Assembly (NCBI RefSeq): GCF_013817205.1
Contig: NZ_JACDDD010000002.1
Span: 1 to 64,000, forward strand
DNA: 64,000 bases
Reading direction: 5' to 3'
DNA from: Polaromonas sp.
GTDB lineage: Bacteria; Pseudomonadota; Gammaproteobacteria; Burkholderiales; Burkholderiaceae_C
The notes under the pieces were generated by a model. That model searched no databases. It had not been told where the DNA came from and saw only the letters and a list, made by a program, of their open reading frames with translations. Of the stretch, positions 57,734 to 64,000 are shown piece after piece (within the stretch, counting starts at the first letter, position 1; each line of letters begins with the position of its first letter). A program made the position numbers and the translations under genes.

Positions 57734-57818
57734 TCACCGCCAAGTGCCTCGAAGGCGACACCGAGGCCCAAGCACTCCGTGCAAGATGGAACCCGCTTTG
57801 TACTGCACCCGGAGCCCC

Positions 57819-58814
57819 ATGCCTATAGATTTCCCGCTTCCGTCGCCCGTCGTTTCTGCCTTTGGAGCGCGCAGCACCGCGTTGGACGTGGTGGCCGGAT
57901 GCCCCTTGCACAAGCGCCATGCCATTGTGACCGGCGGCGCGTCAGGGCTGGGGCTGGAAACATCGAAAGCGCTTGCGTTTGCCGGGGCCCACGTCACGCT
58001 GGCAGTTCGCAACCTGACCCAGGGAGACACCGTGGCCAGGGGCTTGCGGGCAGCCTTTCCGCACGCGGCCATCAGCGTGGCACAGCTGGATCTCGCGGAC
58101 ATTGCCAGTGTGCGCAGCTTCGCTACCGGGTGGCTGGCAACAGGCGCCACACTGGACATCCTCATCAACAACGCCGCGATTATGGCTTGCCCGCTGACAC
58201 GCACGGTGCAGGGCTGGGAGGCGCAATTTGCCACCAATCATTTGGGCCACTTTGCCCTGACAACCGCCCTGCTCCCGGCGCTGTTCCGGGCGGGAGCCGC
58301 CACCGGGGACGCGCGCGTGGTCTGCCTGAGTTCCGCCGGCCACAAGATCGCGGATGTCGATTTCGATGACATTCATTACGAGCGCCGCGACTACAACAAA
58401 TGGAACGCGTATGGCCAGGCCAAAAGCGCCAATGCATTGATGGCATTGGGTTTGCACTTGAAATATGCTGCACGCCATGTCACCGCCAACGCCGTACACC
58501 CCGGCGGGATCATGACCGGCCTGCAGAAATACCTGCCCATGGAGGAAATGCGTGCAGCTGGCTGGCTCAAGGCGGACGGTACGCCACTGGACATCTTCAA
58601 AACACCGGCGCAAGGCGCCTCAACCAGTGTGTGGGCGGCAAGTGCGCCAGAACTCCGGGGCCGGGGCGGCCTCTACCTGGAAGACTGCCGACAAGGTTTA
58701 CCGGCCGAGTCCAACAATCGGATTTCGGGGTACTTACCCCATATCGCCGACCCGGCCGCCGCGCTGCGCCTCTGGGAAGTGTCCGAAAGAATGCTCTCAG
58801 CCCCAGACAACTGA
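57819..58814 (+). CDS. Short-chain dehydrogenase/reductase (retinol-dehydrogenase-like)
   Basis: This is a 331-residue SDR oxidoreductase. The start MPIDFPLPSPVVSAFGARST at 57819 has GGAG just upstream; the ORF-track start is 69 codons early and crosses the pseudogene. The Rossmann motif is VTGGASGLGLETSKALAFAG, followed by LDILINNAAIMACPL and the catalytic Tyr/Lys in WNAYGQAKSANALMALGL. The ATNHLGHF motif is typical of the WWOX/retinol dehydrogenase/protochlorophyllide reductase-like branch. The substrate is unknown. Its position next to a SnoaL-like remnant suggests a former catabolic or secondary-metabolism cassette. Confidence 0.88.
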   Translation: MPIDFPLPSPVVSAFGARSTALDVVAGCPLHKRHAIVTGGASGLGLETSKALAFAGAHVTLAVRNLTQGDTVARGLRAAFPHAAISVAQLDLADIASVRSFATGWLATGATLDILINNAAIMACPLTRTVQGWEAQFATNHLGHFALTTALLPALFRAGAATGDARVVCLSSAGHKIADVDFDDIHYERRDYNKWNAYGQAKSANALMALGLHLKYAARHVTANAVHPGGIMTGLQKYLPMEEMRAAGWLKADGTPLDIFKTPAQGASTSVWAASAPELRGRGGLYLEDCRQGLPAESNNRISGYLPHIADPAAALRLWEVSERMLSAPDN

Positions 58815-59651
58815 ACGCATCGAGATAGAGCCCAGCTGGAAGTTGGTATTGAAAAAACGCGGCTGCTCGCCCGCATCCACCGCACCGGCCGCATACAGCA
58901 GCGGCAGATAGTGTTCGTGCGTGGGGTGGGCCATTTTGGCAAGCTGACCGAGCTTGAGGAAATTCTGCAAGGCATCCAGATTACCCTGCTGGATTTGCCC
59001 GCCGGTGGTCTGGTCAAACTCCAGCGCCCAGTCATACGCCTGGTTGCCGGCCGCGCCACGCTGGGCCTGACGCAGGTTGTGCACGATGTTGCCGCTGCCG
59101 ACGATCAGCACACCACGTTCGCGCAGGGCCTTGAGCTGCCGGGCCAGTGCGTAGTGTTCTTCGGGCGCCCGGCTGTAGTCCATGCTGAGTTGCATGACCG
59201 GAATGCTGGCGTCCGGAAACATCGGTTTGAGCACCGACCAGGTGCCGTGGTCCAGCCCCCACTCGGTCTCGTCCAGTCCCAGCGGCGCCGAACCGCGCTG
59301 CCTGACCTGCTGGCTGATGGCGCGCGCGACTGCGGCATCGCCGGGCGCTGGGTACTGCTGGTCAAACAACTCCTGCGGAAAGCCGCCAAAGTCGTGAATC
59401 GTCTTGGGCTGGTCCATGGCTGTCAGCCACCAGCCTTCTGTCAGCCAGTGTGCAGAAATGCACAAAATCAGCTGTGGCGGCGGGTAATCGGCGCCGAAGC
59501 GCGCGCCCAGGGCCTGCCAGCTGCGCCGGTATTCGTTGTCAGTGATGGCGTTCATCGGGCTGCCATGGCCCACAAACATCACCGGCATGCGGTCGGATTT
59601 TTTCAGCGTGGCAAAGGAATCAGGCGCAACAGCGTGGTGGGTATCGGTCAT
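58797..59651 (-). CDS. ygiD: Extradiol ring-cleavage dioxygenase, LigB/DODA family
   Basis: This is a class III extradiol dioxygenase-like, metal-dependent cytoplasmic enzyme; the E. coli YgiD homologue is a 4,5-DOPA dioxygenase. It has 284 residues. Metal-ligand histidines are likely in VMFVGHGSPMNAI, ILCISAHWLTEGWW and GSGNIVHNLRQAQRG. The first 21 residues are poorly conserved, and translation may start at MPVMFVGHGSPMNA. It overlaps the convergent SDR gene by 18 bases. The physiological substrate in this organism is not predictable. Confidence 0.88.
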   Translation of the reverse strand: MTDTHHAVAPDSFATLKKSDRMPVMFVGHGSPMNAITDNEYRRSWQALGARFGADYPPPQLILCISAHWLTEGWWLTAMDQPKTIHDFGGFPQELFDQQYPAPGDAAVARAISQQVRQRGSAPLGLDETEWGLDHGTWSVLKPMFPDASIPVMQLSMDYSRAPEEHYALARQLKALRERGVLIVGSGNIVHNLRQAQRGAAGNQAYDWALEFDQTTGGQIQQGNLDALQNFLKLGQLAKMAHPTHEHYLPLLYAAGAVDAGEQPRFFNTNFQLGSISMRSVVWG

Positions 59652-59879
59652 AGGCAGTACGGTTGGGTTGCATTATTGGTTGTTTTACATCTGCCTGCCT
59701 GAAATCAGGGAAACAGGGTGGCAGCTCAGCAGCACGTGTCTTTTCTGGTCCCCGGCAAAAGGACCCCGCCCGCACGGTTCGAATTCGGCCGCTTTATTGG
59801 TATTTCCCCTCCAGCAAGTCATAAGCACACCTGTTATATTTGTTGCACTGCAGCATATCGTTGTACAAAGGTTCGTCCC

Positions 59880-61262
59880 ATGCTTTATCAAGTCTATGAA
59901 ACCCAGCGCTCCCTGATGGAGCCCTTTGTCGACTTCGCCCAGGCCGCCGCCAAGATTTACAGCAGCCCCAGCTCACCCTTCGGCCAGAACCCGATGGCCC
60001 AGCGCATTTCCGCCGGCTACAGCCTGATTTACCGGCTCGGCAAGGACTACGAAAAACCGCAATTCGGCATCACCACGGTCGATGTTGATGGCACCAACAT
60101 CGCCATTCATGAGCGGGTCGAGCTCGACAAGCCTTTTTGCGAGTTGCGCCGCTTCAAGCGTTTCACCGACGATCCGGCCACCCTGACCCGACTCAAGGGC
60201 CAGCCCGCCGTGCTGATCGTGGCGCCGCTGTCCGGCCACTACGCCACCTTGTTGCGCGACACGGTCAAGACCATGCTGAAGGAACACAAGGTCTACATCA
60301 CCGACTGGAAAAACGCGCGCACCGTGCCCCTGTCGGATGGCTCTTTCTCTCTCGACGACTATGTCAACTATGTGCAGGAGTTCATCGGCCACCTGCAGAG
60401 CGTTTACGGGAACTGCCACGTCATCAGCGTCTGCCAGCCGACAGTTCCGGTGCTGGCGGCGATCTCGCTGATGGCCAGCCGCGGTGAAACCACCCCGCTG
60501 TCCATGACCATGATGGGCGGCCCCATCGACGCGCGCAAGTCGCCGACGGCCGTCAACAACCTGGCCATGAACAAGAGTTATGAGTGGTTCGAGAACAATG
60601 TCATCTACAAGGTGCCAGGCAACTTCCCGGGCGCCGGGCGCCGCGTCTACCCCGGCTTTTTACAGCACACCGGTTTTGTCGCCATGAACCCCAGCAACCA
60701 TGCGAAAAGTCATTTCGACTACTTCAAGGATCTGCTCAAGGGCGACGGTGCCAGCACCGAAGCCCACGTCAAGTTTTATGACGAGTACAACGCCGTACTC
60801 GACATGGACGCGGAGTATTACCTGGACACCATCAAGACCGTGTTCCAAGAGTTCAAGCTGGTCAACGGCACCTGGGACGTCAAGTCCGTCACTGGCAAGC
60901 TCGAACGCGTACGGCCTGAAGACATCACGACCACGGCTCACTTCACGGTTGAAGGCGAGCTCGACGACATCTCGGGCTCCGGCCAGACGGAAGCCGCCCA
61001 CGGCCTGTGCCACAACGTGCCCAAGGCACGCCAGAAGCACTTCGAAGTCAAAGGTGCGGGCCACTATGGCATCTTCAGCGGCCGCCGCTGGCGCGACATC
61101 GTCTATCCGCAGGTCAAGGCCTTCATTCTTGAGAACAATGAGCCACTAGCCCTTGCCGGACGTGCAACACCAGCTCCTAAAAAGATAGCAAAACCGGCCA
61201 CCCGCCGCAGCCCGGCGGCGACCCCACGCCCCGCCGCGAAAAAAACTGCCGTCAAGAAATAA
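59880..61262 (+). CDS. phaZ: Intracellular polyhydroxybutyrate depolymerase PhaZ
   Basis: This enzyme degrades stored native PHB granules. ATG at 59880 (MLYQVYETQRSLMEPFVDFA) gives 460 residues; the ORF-track start is 54 codons early. It belongs to the i-PHB depolymerase family (PHB_depo_C). The nucleophile region is HVISVCQPTVPVLAAISLMA, with Cys185 at the position known as the active-site cysteine in Ralstonia PhaZ1. The C-terminal His is in VKGAGHYGIFSGRRWRD. After the family domain comes a roughly 30-residue Lys/Ala/Pro-rich tail (KKIAKPATRRSPAATPRPAA) that resembles histone-H1-like tails. A repeat core lies at its start. An RnfB-like gene follows 24 bases later. Confidence 0.93.
   Translation: MLYQVYETQRSLMEPFVDFAQAAAKIYSSPSSPFGQNPMAQRISAGYSLIYRLGKDYEKPQFGITTVDVDGTNIAIHERVELDKPFCELRRFKRFTDDPATLTRLKGQPAVLIVAPLSGHYATLLRDTVKTMLKEHKVYITDWKNARTVPLSDGSFSLDDYVNYVQEFIGHLQSVYGNCHVISVCQPTVPVLAAISLMASRGETTPLSMTMMGGPIDARKSPTAVNNLAMNKSYEWFENNVIYKVPGNFPGAGRRVYPGFLQHTGFVAMNPSNHAKSHFDYFKDLLKGDGASTEAHVKFYDEYNAVLDMDAEYYLDTIKTVFQEFKLVNGTWDVKSVTGKLERVRPEDITTTAHFTVEGELDDISGSGQTEAAHGLCHNVPKARQKHFEVKGAGHYGIFSGRRWRDIVYPQVKAFILENNEPLALAGRATPAPKKIAKPATRRSPAATPRPAAKKTAVKK
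61173..61189 (+). repeat. Palindromic repeat core, copy 11 (inside phaZ)
   Basis: GCTCCTAAAAAGATAGC matches the core of copies 8 and 10 but has no recognisable arm. It encodes APKKIA at the start of the basic PhaZ tail. With no arm, this assignment is less certain. Confidence 0.5.
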
Positions 61263-61286
61263 GCGTCATGCGCTGAGCCTCGCGCC

Positions 61287-61946
61287 GTGGACTCGCTCGC
61301 CGATCGCATCAACGCCGCGCTGCCACAAACCCAGTGCACGCGCTGCGGCTACCCTGACTGCGCCGCCTACGCGCAGGCCCTCGCCGAAGGCGAGGCCGGG
61401 ATCAACCAGTGCCCGCCGGGCGGCGCCGAAGGCATCCAGCGCCTGGCCGCCATCACCGGCCGGCCGGCGCTGCCACTGAATACCGACAATGGCACCGAAG
61501 GTCCGCGCCAGCTTGCCGTGATTGACGAAAACTGGTGCATCGGCTGCACCCTGTGCCTGGACGCCTGCCCGACCGACGCCATCATGGGCAGCAACAAACT
61601 CATGCACACCGTGGTCGAGCCTTATTGCACGGGCTGCGAGCTGTGCATTCCGGTCTGTCCCGTGGATTGCATCAGCCTCGAGAACGTGACTATCGTGCGT
61701 ACCGGCTGGGCCGCCTGGTCAGAAGCAGACGCTACCCTGGCCCGCACGCGCTATGAATTTCATAGCTTAAGGCGCACGCGGGACAAGGGCGAACACCAGA
61801 AAATGCTTGAAGAAAAAGCCGAAGCTGCACTGGCCGACCTGCCTGGGCACTCACGGCACACCGACCCGGCCGTTTTGGACCAGAAACGCGCGGTCATTGA
61901 AGCAGCACTGGCGCGCTCACGCGCCCGACGCGGCGCCAGCTCCTGA
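61287..61946 (+). CDS. RnfB-like 4Fe-4S ferredoxin protein
   Basis: This is a 219-residue electron carrier resembling the RnfB subunit, from a GTG start. The N-terminal 4Fe-4S motif is TQCTRCGYPDCAAYAQALAE plus NQCPPGG, typical of RnfB. Two ferredoxin clusters follow: CIGCTLCLDACPTDAIMG and CTGCELCIPVCPVDCISLEN. The N-terminal membrane anchor of true RnfB is missing, and no other rnf genes are near, so it is likely a soluble orphan. The linker YEFHSLRRTRDKGEHQ is encoded by a palindromic repeat. The neighbouring KorAB is a plausible electron donor, as inferred from position. Confidence 0.88.
   Translation: MDSLADRINAALPQTQCTRCGYPDCAAYAQALAEGEAGINQCPPGGAEGIQRLAAITGRPALPLNTDNGTEGPRQLAVIDENWCIGCTLCLDACPTDAIMGSNKLMHTVVEPYCTGCELCIPVCPVDCISLENVTIVRTGWAAWSEADATLARTRYEFHSLRRTRDKGEHQKMLEEKAEAALADLPGHSRHTDPAVLDQKRAVIEAALARSRARRGASS
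61750..61791 (+). repeat. Dispersed palindromic repeat, copy 12 (inside the rnfB-like gene)
   Basis: Core GCTATGAATTTCATAGC is a perfect palindrome, followed by TTAAGGCGCACGCGGGACAA and GGGCG. It is sense to the gene and in frame, directly after the ferredoxin domain. Confidence 0.8.
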
Positions 61947-61950
61947 GCCC

Positions 61951-62391
61951 TCAGCCGAGCACGTCGTTCACCGAGTCGCGGAACTCGGCCAGGCTGACGG
62001 CGTTGTCAATTTCGCGCGGCAAGGCGTCGCGAATCGAAAAAACCCCCAATATCTGCCCGGCCGAAGAAACAATCGGCAGATGCCGGAACCCGCGCTCCAG
62101 CAAAATCAGCACGGCATCCGACACCGCCGTCTCTGGCACCACGCAAAGCGGGTTGTGGGTCATCACATCGGAGACCGGCGTTTTTTGGGCATCCAGCGCC
62201 TTGGCCAGCACGCGAGTCATCAGGTCGCGCTCGGTCAGAATGCCCAGCATGACGCCTGCAGTGTCAATGATCAGCACGCTGCCGCAGTTCGCCTTGGTCA
62301 TCACGCAAGCGGCCTGCCAGACGCTGGCTTGCGGCGGACAACTCACCACATGCCGGTGCGGCATGGATTGAAACACGGTACGTTCAGCCAT
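61951..62391 (-). CDS. Tandem CBS-domain protein
   Basis: This is a 146-residue soluble protein made of two CBS domains (about 10-65 and 75-135): VLIIDTAGVMLGILTERDLM and VMTHNPLCVVPETAVSDAVL. CBS pairs bind adenine nucleotides and regulate partner enzymes. It follows korB by nine bases on the same strand, so it may sense energy state for the 2-oxoacid:ferredoxin oxidoreductase; this is an inference from position. It converges on the rnfB-like gene with a four-base gap. Confidence 0.9.
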   Translation of the reverse strand: MAERTVFQSMPHRHVVSCPPQASVWQAACVMTKANCGSVLIIDTAGVMLGILTERDLMTRVLAKALDAQKTPVSDVMTHNPLCVVPETAVSDAVLILLERGFRHLPIVSSAGQILGVFSIRDALPREIDNAVSLAEFRDSVNDVLG

Positions 62392-62400
62392 GATGGCCTC

Positions 62401-63456
62401 CTAGCGCAGTGACGAATTGAGTTTATTCAGCACTTCGGCCCCCGGGCTCAGTTGATTGACTCCCAACTTGTTCAGCGGCGTGTCGCTGGTGTTGAGCGCC
62501 ACATGCAGGTCTGTGGCCAGCGGATCAACGTAGAGCAGGCCCGTCACCACTTCGCCACGCGCCTGGTGGGCGTTCATGTAGCTCAGTGCAGCAAAGCGGT
62601 CCGTCGGGTCGTAGTCTTCCTGCAACTTCCGAAAACGCAGGCTGGAACCGTCGTGTTGCACCACCTCGATGACCTCCCCGGGGGCATAACTTGCCGTGAT
62701 TTCGTCACGTGCGCTGATGAAATCAATACGGCTGACCGCCTCATTGTGCTCGCGCACATAGTCATAACTTTTGGTGCTGCCCGCATGGTTGTTGAAAGCC
62801 ACGCAAGGGCTGACGACGTCGAGAAAGGCCGCACCGCCATGGCCAATGGCGCCTTTGATCAATGGCACCAGTTGCGCCTTGTCCCCCGAAAATCCGCGCG
62901 CCACGTAGGTGGCACCCAGTTGCAGCGCCAGCGCCACCAGGTCCACCGGGCTGTCGCTGTTAACCACGCCCTTCTTGCTTTTGGAGCCCTGGTCTGCGGT
63001 GGCCGAAAACTGGCCCTTGGTCAGGCCATACACACCATTGTTTTCAACGATGTAGACCATGTTGATGCCGCGCCGCATCGCATGGGCAAACTGACCCAGG
63101 CCGATGGACGCCGAATCCCCGTCGCCGGAAACCCCCAGGTACAGCAGATCGCGGTTGGCCAGGTTGGCGCCCGTCAACACCGAAGGCATGCGCCCGTGCA
63201 CGGTGTTGAAGCCGTGCGACGCACCCAAAAAGTAGTCGGGCGTCTTGGAGCTGCAGCCGATGCCCGACAGCTTGGCAACCCGGTGCGGCTCAATATCCAG
63301 CTCCCAGCAGGCCTGGATGATGGCCGCAGAGATGGAGTCATGCCCGCAGCCAGCACACAGCGTGGAGATTTTTCCCTCGTAGTCGCGCCGCGTGTAGCCG
63401 ACCTTGTTAACGGTAAGCGACGGATGGTGCAAGCGGGGTTTGGCCAGGTAAGTCAT
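62401..63456 (-). CDS. korB: 2-oxoacid:ferredoxin oxidoreductase, beta subunit
   Basis: This is the TPP- and Fe-S-binding half of a 2-oxoacid (probably 2-oxoglutarate) oxidoreductase that makes acyl-CoA and reduced ferredoxin. It has 351 residues. The cluster ligands are in STLCAGCGHDSIS and GIGCSSKTPDYFLG. The TPP/Mg motif runs from LGVSGDGDSASIGLGQFAHA to VYIVENNGVYGLTKGQF. It overlaps the korA stop by four bases (ATGA). Substrate preference (2-oxoglutarate or pyruvate) cannot be proven from the sequence. Confidence 0.93.
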   Translation of the reverse strand: MTYLAKPRLHHPSLTVNKVGYTRRDYEGKISTLCAGCGHDSISAAIIQACWELDIEPHRVAKLSGIGCSSKTPDYFLGASHGFNTVHGRMPSVLTGANLANRDLLYLGVSGDGDSASIGLGQFAHAMRRGINMVYIVENNGVYGLTKGQFSATADQGSKSKKGVVNSDSPVDLVALALQLGATYVARGFSGDKAQLVPLIKGAIGHGGAAFLDVVSPCVAFNNHAGSTKSYDYVREHNEAVSRIDFISARDEITASYAPGEVIEVVQHDGSSLRFRKLQEDYDPTDRFAALSYMNAHQARGEVVTGLLYVDPLATDLHVALNTSDTPLNKLGVNQLSPGAEVLNKLNSSLR

Positions 63457-64000
63457 GCCACACGCTCCTTGCCTTGCTGGTCTTGTTGTTGGGGACTGCC
63501 CATCTGCGTTTTCACGTGCTCGGTAATGGCCTTGGTGATAAATCGCGCGGTGATGGGCGTGCCGTCGTAGTGCAGCACCCGCACCAGGCGCGCCGGATCA
63601 ATGTCCAACTCATTGACCAGCAGGCAATGCATCTGCGCGTCGCGGTTCTGTTCCACCACAAACACCTTGTCATGCGCGGCAATGAACTGCGCGACCGAAT
63701 CCGGGAACGGAAAGGCGCGCAGCCGCATGGCGTCCAGATCAATGCCGGCCTCGCCCAGCACATCCAGCGCCTCGTTCATCGCCGGGCTTGTAGAACCAAA
63801 GTAAATGACGCCCAACGGGGTCTTGCGCTTTGCATTGCGCAGCACCGGCTGCGGCACCAGCGTTGCCGCGGTTTCAAACTTTTTCAGCAGCCGCTGGACG
63901 TTGTAGATGTAGTCCGGCCCGCGCTCGGAGTACTGCGCATAGGCGTTGCGTGTGGTTCCGCGCGTGAAATAACTGCCTTTGCTTGCATGGGTGCCCGGCA
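63453..64000 (-). CDS. korA: 2-oxoacid:ferredoxin oxidoreductase, alpha subunit (C-terminal part)
   Basis: About 182 C-terminal residues of the alpha subunit are present; the gene continues past the right edge. The reading frame is open to base 64000 and includes GTHASKGSYFTRGTTRNAYA, upstream of the ORF-track start at 63857. The end of the transketolase-C-like region is seen in DSVAQFIAAHDKVFVVEQNR and MHCLLVNELDIDPARLVRVL. It is fused, gamma-alpha style, in many relatives, but that part lies outside. It is translationally coupled to korB. Confidence 0.92.
   Translation of the reverse strand, partial: PGTHASKGSYFTRGTTRNAYAQYSERGPDYIYNVQRLLKKFETAATLVPQPVLRNAKRKTPLGVIYFGSTSPAMNEALDVLGEAGIDLDAMRLRAFPFPDSVAQFIAAHDKVFVVEQNRDAQMHCLLVNELDIDPARLVRVLHYDGTPITARFITKAITEHVKTQMGSPQQQDQQGKERVA

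Noticed and set aside
1-64000. Mobile elements, prophage, CRISPR or defence systems
   Set aside because: No transposase, integrase, phage structural gene, regularly spaced direct repeats or cas-like gene was seen; the repeats found are short, dispersed and non-coding.

Overview
This window looks like a chromosomal segment of a high-GC betaproteobacterium of the order Burkholderiales. It most resembles the family Comamonadaceae (Polaromonas/Rhodoferax-like). The evidence is the gene order (rpsB-tsf-pyrH-frr-uppS-cdsA-dxr-rseP-bamA-ompH-lpxD-fabZ-lpxA-lpxB-rnhB; iscRSUA-hscBA-fdx; carAB-greA-DUF4149), the PHB-metabolism genes and two families of dispersed repeats. The genus is inferred, not proven. 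Nearly all genes are intact housekeeping genes. I see no prophage, insertion sequence, CRISPR array or defence island.

Layout. 0-3.4 kb: aceF (cut by the left edge) and aceE of pyruvate dehydrogenase, divergent from a PAS histidine kinase / FixJ-type regulator pair (3.7-6.9 kb). 7-8 kb: folD. 8-9.3 kb: an orphan branched-chain-amino-acid-type binding protein. 9.4-16.8 kb: carA-carB, then an AraC regulator and an alpha/beta hydrolase apparently inserted before greA and a DUF4149 gene. 17-32.5 kb: one long leftward block for translation (rpsB, tsf, frr), UMP kinase, isoprenoid and phospholipid synthesis (dxr, uppS, cdsA), outer-membrane assembly (rseP, bamA, ompH) and lipid A synthesis (lpxD, fabZ, lpxA, lpxB), ending in rnhB and an RNA methyltransferase. 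32.8-36.2 kb: a DadA-like oxidase, the NAD(P)HX repair enzyme and a YggT protein. 36.2-41.2 kb: RNase R, tRNA-Leu(CAG), rimO, phaR and tRNA-Val(GAC). 41.3-46.3 kb: relA with an upstream hydrolase, bdhA, tRNA-Val(CAC) and dnaQ. 46.4-53.3 kb: a second orphan binding protein and the complete isc operon with an IscR operator. 53.4-59.7 kb: uvrB, an aromatic/aspartate aminotransferase, a nucleotidyltransferase-like protein, a decayed SnoaL-like fragment, an SDR oxidoreductase and a LigB-type dioxygenase. 59.9-64 kb: intracellular PHB depolymerase, an RnfB-like ferredoxin, a CBS protein and korB-korA (cut by the right edge).

The genes supply central carbon metabolism (PDH, 2-oxoacid:ferredoxin oxidoreductase, PHB mobilisation by PhaZ and BdhA under PhaR), envelope biogenesis, Fe-S assembly, and stringent or stress control (RelA, GreA).

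The most unusual feature is a short palindromic repeat with core GCT-N11-AGC and a TGC-TGCGC-CCG...AAGGGCTGGAG arm. It occurs about 12 times here. About nine copies lie inside real genes, where they read through in frame and encode short linker peptides. This resembles the behaviour of Rickettsia palindromic elements. A second, GC-rich element (CCCCCACG...GGGGGC...CGGACCCGCGGCCCC, six copies) sits at operon joints, often touching the stop codon of the preceding gene.
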